NCBI RefSeq assembly: GCF_030010625.1
Contig: NZ_JASCXN010000014.1
Span: forward strand, 114,536 to 178,535
Direction: 5' to 3'
Origin: Streptomyces sp. CC208A
GTDB lineage: Bacteria > Actinomycetota > Actinomycetes > Streptomycetales > Streptomycetaceae
DNA length: 64,000 nt
Of the stretch, positions 23,920-32,185 are shown in pieces. The position numbers were made by a program, and so were the translations under genes. Positions within the stretch are counted from its first letter, which is position 1. Each line of letters opens with the position of its first letter. The notes beneath the pieces were generated by a model. It ran no database searches. It worked only from the letters and a program-made list of their open reading frames with translations, and had not been told where the DNA came from.

Positions 23920-24471
23920 TCACCTTTCCGAGAGGGAGAGCCCGGCGTCGGCCAGGCGTACGCGAAGGCGGGCGAGCGAGCGCGAGCACTGGCTCTTGAC
24001 GGTGGCCTCGCCGCACCCCAGCAGCGCCGCCACGGAGGCCACGCTCTGGTCGTCCCAGTAGCGCAGCACGACCATCGCCCGCGCCCGGGGCGGCAGTTCG
24101 GCGAGCGCCGCGAGCAGCGTGACCCGCAGGTCGGTGTGGTCGGCGGCGGGCCCCGGCACCGTGCCCCCGGTCCGGGTGAGCGCCAGCAGATCCCGCAGCC
24201 CCCGGCGCCGCTCCGCCAGGAACGTCCTGGTCAGAACCTTCTTGGCGTACGCGTGCGGATGCTCGGCCGCCCCGGCCCGCCGCCAGTGCTGGTACAGCTT
24301 GGCCAGCGTGGTCTGGGTCAGGTCCCGCGCGGTCTCGGCGTCCCCGCAGAGCAGGTACGCCGTCCGGTACAGCCGCTGCTGCGCGGCCCGCGCGAACTCC
24401 TCGAACCCGGCGGCCGACCCCACGTCCACCTCCTCCACCGTCAGGGCCCTCACTTCGATCGGCACTGCCAT
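23920..24471 (-). CDS. SigE-family ECF RNA polymerase sigma factor
   Basis: The 183-residue product has sigma region 2 (FEEFARAAQQRLYRTAYLLCGDAETARDLTQTTLAKLYQHW, residues about 22-64) and region 4 (LPPRARAMVVLRYWDDQSVASVAALLGCGEATVKSQCSRSLARLR). This is the SigE-like ECF group of actinobacteria. The ATG at 24471 has AGGGG 5-6 bases before it. The next gene, 9 bases on, encodes a one-helix membrane protein that may be its regulator. It is divergent from menG with about 114 bases between them. Confidence 0.88.
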   Translation of the reverse strand: MAVPIEVRALTVEEVDVGSAAGFEEFARAAQQRLYRTAYLLCGDAETARDLTQTTLAKLYQHWRRAGAAEHPHAYAKKVLTRTFLAERRRGLRDLLALTRTGGTVPGPAADHTDLRVTLLAALAELPPRARAMVVLRYWDDQSVASVAALLGCGEATVKSQCSRSLARLRVRLADAGLSLSER

Positions 24472-24585
24472 CGCACCCCTGCTCCCCTCGCCGTCGCGTG
24501 CTGTTCGACCGTCCTTGAGCGCCCCCGGGCCCGAAAGGTTGAAGCGGTACGGGAGGAAATTCCGGCGGCTGCTTGAATGGGTCCC

Positions 24586-25281
24586 GTGACCCGAGCCAAC
24601 CTGGACAAACAGCCGCACGAAGTCGCCTCCATGTTCGACGACGTGGCGGCCAACTACGACCTCACCAACGACGTGCTCTCGCTCGGCCAGGACCGCCGCT
24701 GGCGCAAGGAGGTCGCCAAGGCGGTCGACGCGCGCCCCGCGCAGAAGATCCTCGACCTCGCCGCCGGCACCGCCACCTCCTCGCAGCCCTTCGCGCGGGC
24801 GGGCGCGTACGTAGTCCCGTGCGACTTCTCGCTCGGGATGCTCCGCGTCGGCAAGCAGCGTCACCCGTGGATGCCGTTCACGGCGGGCGACGGCACGAGG
24901 CTGCCCTTCAAGGACGACGTCTTCGACGCGGTGACGATCTCCTTCGGGCTGCGCAACATCCAGGACACCGAGCAGGCCCTGCGCGAGCTGTACCGCGTGA
25001 CGAAGCCCGGCGGCCGGGTCGTGATCTGCGAGTTCTCGCACCCCACGTGGGCGCCGTTCCGCACGGTGTACGAGGAGTACCTGATGCGCGCCCTGCCGCC
25101 GGTGGCCCGCGCCGTCTCCTCCAACCCCGACGCGTACGTCTACCTCGCCGAGTCCATCCAGTCCTGGCCCGACCAGCCGACCCTCGCGGGTCTCCTCCGG
25201 AAGGCCGGCTGGTCGAAGCCGGCCTGGCGGAACCTGACCGGCGGGATCGTCGCCCTGCACCGGGGGTTCAAGCCGGCGTAG
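24586..25281 (+). CDS. menG: Demethylmenaquinone methyltransferase
   Basis: The 231-residue product is a class I SAM methyltransferase of the UbiE/MenG family that performs the last step of menaquinone synthesis. Motif I is KILDLAAGTATSSQPFA at about residue 55. ISFGLRNIQDTEQALRELYRVTKPGGRVVICEFS is the diagnostic UbiE signature in the middle. HEVASMFDDVAANYDLTNDVLSLGQDRRWR starts the protein as in other members. I prefer the GTG at 24586 (VTRANLDKQ), 7 bases after a TTGAAT -10-like box; an in-frame ATG at 24577 would add three residues. It sits between the quinone genes mqnA/mqnC and the reductase family gene. Confidence 0.9.
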   Translation: MTRANLDKQPHEVASMFDDVAANYDLTNDVLSLGQDRRWRKEVAKAVDARPAQKILDLAAGTATSSQPFARAGAYVVPCDFSLGMLRVGKQRHPWMPFTAGDGTRLPFKDDVFDAVTISFGLRNIQDTEQALRELYRVTKPGGRVVICEFSHPTWAPFRTVYEEYLMRALPPVARAVSSNPDAYVYLAESIQSWPDQPTLAGLLRKAGWSKPAWRNLTGGIVALHRGFKPA

Positions 25282-25302
25282 GCGCCGCCACGTGGCGTAC
25301 TG

Positions 25303-26691
25303 CTACTTGGCGTACATGCCGTAGCCGCCGACGCCGGTGTACACGGTGTCGGCGACCTTCCGGTGCACCTTCACGCCGTTCTCGGTGTCCGTCGGCGGCG
25401 TGCGGACCTGCGTACCGGTCACCAGGGTGGTCGAACCGCCGCCGTCGAGGTTGAGCGCGTCGACCAGGGCGAGTTCCGTGGAGTCGAGGAGCTCGGCGAA
25501 GGAACGCAGGTAGTCGCCGTCCTCGTTGGCCTTCCCGGTGAGGGTGACGAGCACCGGGTGGCCCTTGACGTTGGTGCCGAGCGCGGTGCGCGAGTCGGTG
25601 CAGATCGGGGTGGTGCCGTCGGCGCCCGTCTCCGTCCCGCTGCACGAGTTGGACAGCCCGACGGGGATCTCGCCGTTGCGCAGCAACTGGTGGAAGGAGC
25701 TGACCACGTCGACCGAGGCGTCCAGCGGGATGTCCCGGTTCATCGTCACGTCGTGGAGCTTCATGTCGATCGTCGCCCGGTCGTCGCGGACGAACCGGGC
25801 GCGCAGCCACGCGGCCCCGGTGCCGACGCCCTGGAGGACGCGGCCGCCGGCCGGGACCGTGATGCCGCCGCGGCCCTCGTGGGCGTCGGTGACGACGCCG
25901 TTCGCGTCGAGGACGACCTCGAAGCCCTTGTCGGCGGTGGCCGGGACGGCCGGGTCCGTGCCCGGCTTGGGGACGGCGATCCCGTAGTCGTCGGTGAACA
26001 CGACGATCTCGTCGGGGTCCGTGTAGACGACCGGGCTGCTGCTCACCTTGACGTCCTCCGCGTCGCGGGCGCAGTGCGGGGCGCGTCCGGGGGTCCGGTT
26101 GACGTCGTCGATCCGGATGGTCTCGCCGGTGGGCGCGGTCAGCTCCATCTTCGTGAGGAGCTTGGTGATGTACGGGATGCCGTACTGGATCACCGCTCCG
26201 GTGCTGCCCTTCCCGCCGTCCCAGCAGCTGGAGCTGTGCAGGACGCCGTCGATGGCCGAGGCGCCGGTGTGTACTACCGGCTTCGCGGCGGTGCTGCCGC
26301 TCGGCTCCCGCTGGAACAGGCCGCCGTTCACGCCCGCGTACGGGTGGCGGGAGGCCACGGAGGACACGGCGGCGAGCTGGTCGGTGACCGGCTCCGCCGA
26401 GGCGTCGCCGGTGCCGACGAAGCTCTCCAGGGTGACGGCGCCGGCGGTGGGGTCGATCTCGACGATCTGCAGGATGCGGCCCGCGGCGCGGTTGTCGGGC
26501 GTGGTCTCGGTCCACGTGGTGTGGGTGACGCCGGTGGCGAGGGTGACCGGCGTGCCCTGGGTCCAGCGCTGGGCGAGCGGGCTCAGCGGCTCCTCGGCCG
26601 TGGGCGCGGCGACGGCCGAGGTGGTGAACGCGAGGGCGCCGACGACGGCGACGAGGCCGACGAGGGGGCGGTGGGTCCTGGTCACTGGCAT
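25303..26691 (-). CDS. Secreted phosphodiester glycosidase (NAGPA) family protein
   Basis: The 462-residue product has a signal peptide (residues 1-29, ending TTSAVAAPT) and a NAGPA-type domain. The landmarks are VNGGLFQREPSG near residue 120, then VTLTGKANEDGDYLRSFAELL and the strongly conserved ALVDALNLDGGGSTTLV near the C terminus. The family cleaves N-acetylglucosamine or similar sugars from phosphodiesters; in bacteria some members act on wall or capsule polymers. It overlaps the preceding I36 inhibitor gene by 10 bases in another frame, so translation is coupled. The stop lies 21 bases from the convergent menG stop. Confidence 0.8.
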   Translation of the reverse strand: MPVTRTHRPLVGLVAVVGALAFTTSAVAAPTAEEPLSPLAQRWTQGTPVTLATGVTHTTWTETTPDNRAAGRILQIVEIDPTAGAVTLESFVGTGDASAEPVTDQLAAVSSVASRHPYAGVNGGLFQREPSGSTAAKPVVHTGASAIDGVLHSSSCWDGGKGSTGAVIQYGIPYITKLLTKMELTAPTGETIRIDDVNRTPGRAPHCARDAEDVKVSSSPVVYTDPDEIVVFTDDYGIAVPKPGTDPAVPATADKGFEVVLDANGVVTDAHEGRGGITVPAGGRVLQGVGTGAAWLRARFVRDDRATIDMKLHDVTMNRDIPLDASVDVVSSFHQLLRNGEIPVGLSNSCSGTETGADGTTPICTDSRTALGTNVKGHPVLVTLTGKANEDGDYLRSFAELLDSTELALVDALNLDGGGSTTLVTGTQVRTPPTDTENGVKVHRKVADTVYTGVGGYGMYAK

Positions 26692-27428
26692 TCCGCCGTT
26701 CCGTTGACGAGCTCGTGCGAGCGGAAGGTGCCGGCGAACGGGGCGGGCACGGTGGTGCTGTCGCCGCGCAGCACCACGTAGGCGCCGTACACCTTGCCGT
26801 CGGCCGGGTTGGTCCAGGTGCCGCTGAAGGTGGGCTGGGGGTAGAAGCAGACGTGCTTCTTGGTGCGGTTGAAGACCGACTTCGGCGCGGCCTCGGTGCC
26901 GTAGCTGTTGCCGTAGCGCAGCTTGGCCGCGTCCGTCGCGGGCAGGTGCGTGGTCATCGGGCCGCGGCCGGCCGGCTCCTCGAAGGTGCAGACCCGGTTG
27001 TCGGGGCAGCGCTCGTAGCCGGTGAAGCACAGGGCGCGGGTCGGGACCGTCTTGTGGCCGCTGAGCGTGTTCACGAAGCGGGTGTCGGAGGTCTGGTACT
27101 CGTCGGACCGGCCGGGCTTGACGGTCTGCATCAGACCGCCGTAGCCGGCGTCGACGTAGAGGCAGGCCCACTGGTTGGTGTTGTTCTTGGCGGAGAGGGT
27201 CTTGTCGTCCCAGGTGGCGTCGTAGCCTTCCTGGTTCTGCCCGGTCGTGAAGTCCCGCCGCTCGCCGGTGCCGCCGGGCCCGCTGTAGAGGCAGAGGGTG
27301 TCCGCGGGGCAGTCGTCGAAGGGCGCGGGCTCGGCGCTCGCGGGCAGGGCGAGGAACGCCGAGCAGAGGAGGGCGAGGACCGCTGTGATCAGCGAGCCGC
27401 GCCGTATGTGTGTACGAGAGATGGTCAC
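26682..27428 (-). CDS. Secreted I36-type (beta/gamma-crystallin-like) peptidase inhibitor family protein
   Basis: The 248-residue product has a signal peptide (to about residue 32, LALPASA) and two to three crystallin-like modules of the peptidase inhibitor I36 type. These are DCPADTLCLYSGPGGTGERRDF, then ERCPDNRVCTFEEPAGRGPMTTHL, with ACLYVDAGYGG and VCFYPQPTFSG between and after. Paired cysteines suggest disulfides. The founding family member inhibits a Streptomyces metalloprotease; most members are untested. A GTG at 27428 has GAGG about 10 bases upstream. It leads a two-gene operon with the glycosidase. Confidence 0.75.
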   Translation of the reverse strand: MTISRTHIRRGSLITAVLALLCSAFLALPASAEPAPFDDCPADTLCLYSGPGGTGERRDFTTGQNQEGYDATWDDKTLSAKNNTNQWACLYVDAGYGGLMQTVKPGRSDEYQTSDTRFVNTLSGHKTVPTRALCFTGYERCPDNRVCTFEEPAGRGPMTTHLPATDAAKLRYGNSYGTEAAPKSVFNRTKKHVCFYPQPTFSGTWTNPADGKVYGAYVVLRGDSTTVPAPFAGTFRSHELVNGTAECQ

Positions 27429-27557
27429 ACGAGATGATCCCTCACGGGGGGGTGCCCCCTGGTGGGTGGCCCTCCGGACAGTCCGTGACGGCCCCCCATA
27501 GACTGCCCGGGTACGTCTTTACCGCCCCTACCGCCCTAGTCTTCGGGAGAATCCGCC

Positions 27558-28844
27558 GTGACCGAGCAGCCCCTCTCCGAGCACAGCGCAGATGTGATCG
27601 TCGTCGGTGCGGGGCCGGCCGGCTCCACCACCGCGTACTACCTGGCCAAGGCCGGGCTCGACGTGCTGCTCCTGGAGAAGACGGCGTTCCCGCGCGAGAA
27701 GGTCTGCGGCGACGGTCTGACCCCGCGCGCCACCAAGCAGCTCGTCTCCATGGGCATCGACATCTCGGAAGAGGCCGGCTGGCTGCGGAACAAGGGTCTG
27801 CGGATCATCGGCGGCGGCGTCCGGCTCCAGCTCGACTGGCCCGACCTCGCCTCGTACCCGGACTACGGGCTCGTCCGCAAGCGCGACGACTTCGACGAGA
27901 TGCTCGCCCGGCAGGCGCAGAAGGCCGGCGCCCGCCTGTACGAGCGCTGCAACGTCGGCGCCCCGGTCGTCGACGCCCGCACCGGCCGGATCACCGGCGT
28001 CCACGCCAAGCTGGGCGAGGAGAAGCGCGAGGTCACCTTCCACGCGCCGCTCGTCGTCGCCGCCGACGGCAACTCGACGCGCCTCTCCCTCGCCATGGGC
28101 CTGCACCGGCGCGAGGACCGGCCGATGGGCGTCGCCGTCCGCACCTACTTCACGACCCCCCGGCACGACGACGACTACCTGGAGTCGTGGCTGGAGCTGT
28201 GGGACAAGCGCGGCCCCCAGGACCGTCTCCTCCCCGGCTACGGCTGGATCTTCGGCATGGGCGACGGCACCTCCAACGTCGGCCTCGGCATCCTCGACTC
28301 CTCCTCCGCCTTCCGCGAGCTCGACTGGCGCGAGGTGCTGAAGACCTGGTGCGCCTCGATGCCGGAGGACTGGGGCTTCACCCCGGAGAACATGACGACC
28401 CCGATCCGCGGCGCGGCCCTCCCGATGGCCTTCAACCGCCAGCCGCACTACACCCGCGGCCTGCTGCTCGTCGGCGACGCCGGCGGCCTGGTCAACCCCT
28501 TCAACGGCGAGGGCATCGCCTACGCGATGGAGTCCGGCCAGATCGCCGCCGACGTCATCGTCCAGGCCCACGCCCGCGCCACCCCCGCCCAGCGCGAACT
28601 GGCCCTCCGCAACTACCCGCGGATCCTCAAGGACACCTACGGCGGCTACTACACGCTGGGCCGCGCCTTCGTGAAGCTCATCGGCAACCCGAAGGTCATG
28701 AAGATCGCGACCCAGCGCGGCCTCACCCACCCGCTCCTGATGAAGTTCACGCTGAAGATGCTGGCGAACCTCACGGACCCGACCGGCGGCGACGCGATGG
28801 ACCGCATCATCAACGGCCTGTCGAAGGTCGCGCCGAAGGCCTGA
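27558..28844 (+). CDS. Geranylgeranyl reductase family FAD enzyme (possible menaquinone tail saturase, MenJ-like)
   Basis: The 428-residue flavoprotein has the FAD motif DVIVVGAGPAGSTTAYYLA at residues 12-30. The family segment FPREKVCGDGLTPRATKQL follows at about 47-65, and the second FAD motif GLLLVGDAGGLVNPFNGEGIAYAMESG lies at about 305-331. This is the geranylgeranyl reductase family, which saturates isoprenoid double bonds. Family members in mycobacteria (MenJ) partly saturate menaquinone tails, and Streptomyces menaquinones are partly saturated. Its place between menG and nuo makes that role attractive, but a lipid or carotenoid role is not excluded. The GTG has GGGAGA 7 bases upstream. 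A bidirectional terminator follows. Confidence 0.85.
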   Translation: MTEQPLSEHSADVIVVGAGPAGSTTAYYLAKAGLDVLLLEKTAFPREKVCGDGLTPRATKQLVSMGIDISEEAGWLRNKGLRIIGGGVRLQLDWPDLASYPDYGLVRKRDDFDEMLARQAQKAGARLYERCNVGAPVVDARTGRITGVHAKLGEEKREVTFHAPLVVAADGNSTRLSLAMGLHRREDRPMGVAVRTYFTTPRHDDDYLESWLELWDKRGPQDRLLPGYGWIFGMGDGTSNVGLGILDSSSAFRELDWREVLKTWCASMPEDWGFTPENMTTPIRGAALPMAFNRQPHYTRGLLLVGDAGGLVNPFNGEGIAYAMESGQIAADVIVQAHARATPAQRELALRNYPRILKDTYGGYYTLGRAFVKLIGNPKVMKIATQRGLTHPLLMKFTLKMLANLTDPTGGDAMDRIINGLSKVAPKA

Positions 28845-28866
28845 CCCCCGGGCCGTCCCGGCACGC

Positions 28867-28905
28867 CGAAGGGCCGTCGCTCCCCCGAGGAGTGACGGCC
28901 CTTCG
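28867..28905. terminator. Bidirectional terminator between reductase and NlpC/P60 genes
   Basis: CGAAGGGCCGTC and its perfect complement flank a 15-base loop, and GCACG/CGTGC bases extend the stem. It lies between the two convergent stop codons. Confidence 0.8.
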
Positions 28906-28918
28906 TGCTGCGTACGGC

Positions 28919-29836
28919 TCAGAGGATGCGGACGGCGCCCGAGGGACGGTCCCAGTCGAGCGAGCGCTCGACGACGCCGGTCGAGGGGTTCTGCGCGCCG
29001 ACGTACTTGCCGCCGCCGACGTAGATGGCGACGTGGTACGAGCCGCTGCGGCTGCCCCAGTAGAGGATGTCGCCCGGCTGGAGGTTGCTCAGGGAGACGG
29101 AGGTGCCCATGGAGGACTGGGCGCCGGAGACGCGCGGCAGGTCGATGCCGGCCTGGCGGTAGGCGGCCTGGACGAGGCCCGAGCAGTCCCACGAGTTCGG
29201 GCCGGTGCCGCCCATGACGTACGCGTCGCCGATCTGGGCGCGGGCGAAGGCGACGATCGCGGCGGCGGAGCCGGAGGCGACCTGGGTGGACGCGGAGGCG
29301 GAGGAGCCGCTGTCCGAGGAGTCCGAGCCCGAGTCCGAGGAGGAGGCCGACGCCGCGGTGGTGGTCAGCTGGGTCCGGGCGCTGTCGCGGGAGGCGCGGG
29401 CCTGGGCCTGCGCGCGGGCCTCGGCCTCGGCGGCCTCGGCGCGCTCGCGCTCGGCCTTCGCCTTGGCCTCGGCCTCCTGGCGGGCCTTCTCGGCGCGCTC
29501 GGCCTCGGCCTTGCGGTCGGCCTCGGCCTTGGCCTTCTTGGCCTCCTTGGCGGCCGCCTGCAGGGCGGCGGCCTCCTGGGCCTCCAGGCTCTGGCCGAGC
29601 GCCTCCTGCTCGGACGCCTCGGCGGAGGCGGCCACGGCGGTGGAGAGGTCGGTGGTGAGCGAGCCCAGGGTGGGCATCTCGATGGTCTCGGTCACCGGCT
29701 CGGCATTCGCCGGTCCGGCAGCACCGGCCACCGCGATGGTGCTGAGGACGCCACCGGCAACTCCGGCGCGGAGCGCGAGCTTCGAAGCGCTGCGGCGGGG
29801 CTTCCGGTGGCTGGGTATGTGAGCGGTGTGGGACAT
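28919..29836 (-). CDS. Secreted NlpC/P60 cell-wall hydrolase with coiled coil
   Basis: The 305-residue product has an N-terminal signal segment (RAGVAGGVLSTIAVAGAAGPANA). A long Ala/Glu/Lys coiled coil follows at about residues 55-150 (AEADRKAEAERAEKARQEAE), then a Ser-rich linker and a C-terminal NlpC/P60 domain. The catalytic Cys lies in NSWDCSGLVQAAY and the His in GSYHVAIYVGGG. Such D,L-endopeptidases cut stem peptides; a coiled coil before the domain recalls the RipA/PcsB-like architecture. I use the ATG at 29836 (MSHTAHIPSHRKP) since the residues upstream look untranslated. A CRP-type palindrome lies about 240 bases upstream in the long shared intergenic region. Confidence 0.87.
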   Translation of the reverse strand: MSHTAHIPSHRKPRRSASKLALRAGVAGGVLSTIAVAGAAGPANAEPVTETIEMPTLGSLTTDLSTAVAASAEASEQEALGQSLEAQEAAALQAAAKEAKKAKAEADRKAEAERAEKARQEAEAKAKAERERAEAAEAEARAQAQARASRDSARTQLTTTAASASSSDSGSDSSDSGSSASASTQVASGSAAAIVAFARAQIGDAYVMGGTGPNSWDCSGLVQAAYRQAGIDLPRVSGAQSSMGTSVSLSNLQPGDILYWGSRSGSYHVAIYVGGGKYVGAQNPSTGVVERSLDWDRPSGAVRIL

Positions 29837-30074
29837 GGGTACAACCGCTATCAGGGCTTCGCGGTTCCCTTCAAGAAACGTGGGTTGCGCCACAGTTACG
29901 AATGGAACCGTCCAATCCGCTTTCTTGCCGCCCTTACTGACGCCGTAACGGGCAAATCGGGCACGGCTCATTGTGCCCTTGATCATGGGTTTTCAATGAG
30001 ATGCCCGAATTGCCCTTCGCTTACCACCTCTTGGGGCGGATGGCCAAGCCCCGTTCTTTTCACCCTGTCGAGCC

Positions 30075-30088
30075 GTGACGCAGGTCAC
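30075..30088. promoter_or_regulatory. Candidate CRP-type site
   Basis: GTGACGCAGGTCAC matches GTGA-N6-TCAC exactly, with one more conserved A on the right side. Streptomyces Crp binds sites of this kind and is known to act on germination and cell-wall hydrolase genes. It lies about 240 bases upstream of the NlpC/P60 start and about 450 bases upstream of nuoA. Confidence 0.45.
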
Positions 30089-30302
30089 ACCTCCGTCTCG
30101 TGAACGCGTGCACACGGAGTCGAGGCGTCCACTTCCGTCTCGGCGAACCCCCGGACGGGCGACGCGGATGCCTATATCACTCGTACGCGTCCACTGCCAA
30201 TTTGCTTGTACTGCCCATCTCTTGATAGGGCAACACCCCTCCGACCGGCGACTTCCGGTCCGAATGTCACACCTGGTGACCACCTGGGCGCTTCACGCGA
30301 CA

Positions 30303-30386
30303 AGATCACTGCTCATCCGACTTCATGATCCTTCGTCAGGTGGTGAAGATCACAAATCCGTTGGTGACCCCCGTGTCGCAGATCAC
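30303..30386. repeat. Three AGATCAC direct repeats upstream of nuo promoter
   Basis: AGATCAC occurs at 30303, 30347 and 30380, spaced 44 and 33 bases (about four and three helical turns), just upstream of the -10-like TAAGAT. Direct repeats in phase upstream of a promoter suggest activator binding. No known factor is assigned. Confidence 0.4.
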
Positions 30387-30420
30387 AGAGGGGCGGGCTT
30401 AAGATACGCGGACGTCAGGC

Positions 30421-30438
30421 TTGTGAACTGCCTCACAT
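30421..30438. promoter_or_regulatory. Rex operator (ROP-like) upstream of nuoA
   Basis: TTGTGAACTGCCTCACAT matches the Rex consensus TTGTGAANNNNTTCACAA-type palindrome with left arm TTGTGAAC intact and right arm TCACA nearly so. Rex senses NADH/NAD+ and is known to repress nuoA-N in Streptomyces coelicolor. The site lies about 15 bases downstream of a TAAGAT -10-like box, where bound Rex would block the polymerase. Confidence 0.65.
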
Positions 30439-30527
30439 GGGGGCGATCTTTCCGGAGATCGTTCCGGGGCTCCGCGAGCCGGCTGGTGCGGTCCAACGGT
30501 CAAGGACGACTGGAAGGAGCGAGGAGC

Positions 30528-30887
30528 GTGAATGCGTACGCGCCCGTCCTCGTGCTCGGTGCCCTGGGTGCGGGGTTTGCGATCTTCTCCGTGGTCATGG
30601 CCACGCTAATCGGGCCAAAGCGGTACAACAGGGCAAAACTTGAGGCGTACGAGTGCGGCATCGAGCCGACCCCGACGCCGGCCGGAGGCGGTCGCTTCCC
30701 GATCAAGTACTACCTGACGGCGATGCTCTTCATCGTCTTCGACATCGAGATCGTCTTCCTCTACCCCTGGGCCGTCACCTTCGACGCCCTGGGGCTTTTC
30801 GGGCTCGTGGAGATGCTGCTCTTCGTGCTCACCGTCTTCGTCGCCTACGCCTACGTGTGGCGGCGCGGCGGCCTGGAATGGGACTGA
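30528..30887 (+). CDS. nuoA: NADH-quinone oxidoreductase subunit A
   Basis: The 119-residue product has three transmembrane helices and the conserved acidic loop AYECGIEP followed by RFPIKYYLTAMLFIVFDIEIVFLYPW, which identifies NuoA. It sits in the membrane arm at the junction with the peripheral arm, next to the quinone site. The GTG at 30528 is fixed by AAGGAG and GAGGAG just upstream; the open frame continues upstream through the promoter region and is not real there. It is the first gene of a 14-gene operon whose order A-N matches the standard one. Confidence 0.95.
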   Translation: MNAYAPVLVLGALGAGFAIFSVVMATLIGPKRYNRAKLEAYECGIEPTPTPAGGGRFPIKYYLTAMLFIVFDIEIVFLYPWAVTFDALGLFGLVEMLLFVLTVFVAYAYVWRRGGLEWD

Positions 30888-30906
30888 GAAGGGCTGAGGA
30901 GCACCC

Positions 30907-31461
30907 ATGGGACTCGAAGAGAAACTGCCCAGCGGCTTCCTGCTGACCACCGTCGAGCAGGCCGCGGGCTGGGTCCGGAAGTCATCCGTCTTCCCCGCGA
31001 CCTTCGGCCTCGCCTGCTGCGCCATCGAGATGATGACGACCGGCGCCGGCCGCTACGACCTCGCCCGCTTCGGCATGGAGGTCTTCCGCGGCTCCCCGCG
31101 CCAGGCCGACCTCATGATCGTCGCGGGCCGGGTCAGCCAGAAGATGGCGCCCGTCCTGAGGCAGGTCTACGACCAGATGCCCAACCCCAAGTGGGTGATC
31201 TCCATGGGCGTCTGCGCCTCCTCGGGCGGCATGTTCAACAACTACGCGGTCGTGCAGGGCGTCGACCACGTCGTGCCGGTCGACATCTACCTGCCGGGCT
31301 GCCCGCCGCGCCCGGAGATGCTGATGGACGCGATCCTCAAGCTCCACCAGAAGATCCAGACCTCGAAGCTCGGCGTGAACGCCGAGGAGGCGGCCCGCGA
31401 GGCGGAGGAGGCGGCGCTGAGGGCGCTGCCGACCATCGAGATGAAGGGTCTGCTCCGTTGA
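30907..31461 (+). CDS. nuoB: NADH-quinone oxidoreductase subunit B
   Basis: The 184-residue product carries the ligands of cluster N2, the last Fe-S cluster before the quinone: the Cys pair in LACCAIEMM (residues 37-38), the Cys in SMGVCASSGG, and GCPPRPE. The acidic C-terminal tail (NAEEAAREAEEAALRALP) is longer than in E. coli. GAGGAG precedes the ATG. Its stop overlaps the TTG start of nuoC. Confidence 0.97.
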   Translation: MGLEEKLPSGFLLTTVEQAAGWVRKSSVFPATFGLACCAIEMMTTGAGRYDLARFGMEVFRGSPRQADLMIVAGRVSQKMAPVLRQVYDQMPNPKWVISMGVCASSGGMFNNYAVVQGVDHVVPVDIYLPGCPPRPEMLMDAILKLHQKIQTSKLGVNAEEAAREAEEAALRALPTIEMKGLLR

Positions 31462-32185
31462 GCGACGAAACCCCGAACCCCGAGAAGGAGCTGAGCGAGC
31501 AGAACCTGCCCGGTCAGCGCGGTGAGCACGGGGAGGAGGTACGGGTCCAGCGCGGCATGTTCGGCGCGAACAACGGCGGCGACACCTCCGGCTACGGCGG
31601 CCTCGTCCGCTCGATCCGCCTCCCCGGCCCGGCCACCCGCCCCTACGGCGGATGGTTCGACGAGGTCGCCGACGAGCTCGAAGGCGCCCTGGAGGAGCAG
31701 GGGCTCGCCCCGGAGAACGCGATCGAGAGGACGGTCGTCGACCGCGGCGAGCTCACCTTCCATATCGAGCGCGAGCACCTCGTCCGCGTCGCCCGCACCC
31801 TCCGCGACGACCCGGCGCTCCGCTTCGAGCTCTGCACCGGCGTCTCCGGCGTCCACTACCCGGGCGACAAGGGCCGCGAGCTGCACGCCGTCTACCACCT
31901 GCGCTCGCTCACCCACGGCCGGCTGATCCGCCTGGAGGTCTCGGCCCCCGACCAGGACCCGCGGATCCCGTCGCTCGTCTCCGTCTATCCGACGAACGAC
32001 TGGCACGAGCGCGAGACGTACGACTTCTTCGGCATCGTCTTCGACGGCCACCCGGCCCTCACCCGGATCATGATGCCGGACGACTGGCAGGGCCACCCGC
32101 AGCGCAAGGACTACCCGCTCGGCGGCATCCCCGTCGAGTACAAGGGCGCCCAGATCCCGGCTCCGGACCAGCGGAGGTCGTACTC

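Larger units (their letters stand above)
29837..30527. other. 691-bp regulatory region between NlpC/P60 and nuoA
   Basis: No gene is supported here. The region is poorer in GC than its surroundings and holds several symmetric elements: a CRP-type site (30075-30088), a GACCGG-N6-CCGGTC hairpin (30243-30260), GTCAC-N5-GTGAC (30266-30280), three AGATCAC direct repeats (30303, 30347, 30380), a TAAGAT -10-like box (30400-30405) and a Rex-type operator (30421-30438). Two divergent promoters are expected. I looked for a c-di-AMP (ydaO) riboswitch before the hydrolase gene and did not find its conserved core. Confidence 0.6.

Noticed and set aside
25286..25297. Palindrome CGCCACGTGGCG between menG and the glycosidase gene as a terminator
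   Set aside because: It has no loop, no U-tract and lies between two convergent stops 21 bases apart. Chance in high-GC DNA is as likely.
29837..30100. c-di-AMP (ydaO) riboswitch before the NlpC/P60 gene
   Set aside because: Such riboswitches often precede Streptomyces wall hydrolases, but the conserved core blocks and pseudoknot sequences could not be found on the minus strand. Only a CRP-type palindrome and AT-rich DNA were seen.
30075..30527. Extension of nuoA 151 codons upstream in frame
   Set aside because: The extension passes through the operators and promoter. The GTG at 30528 has the ribosome binding site and gives the normal NuoA length.
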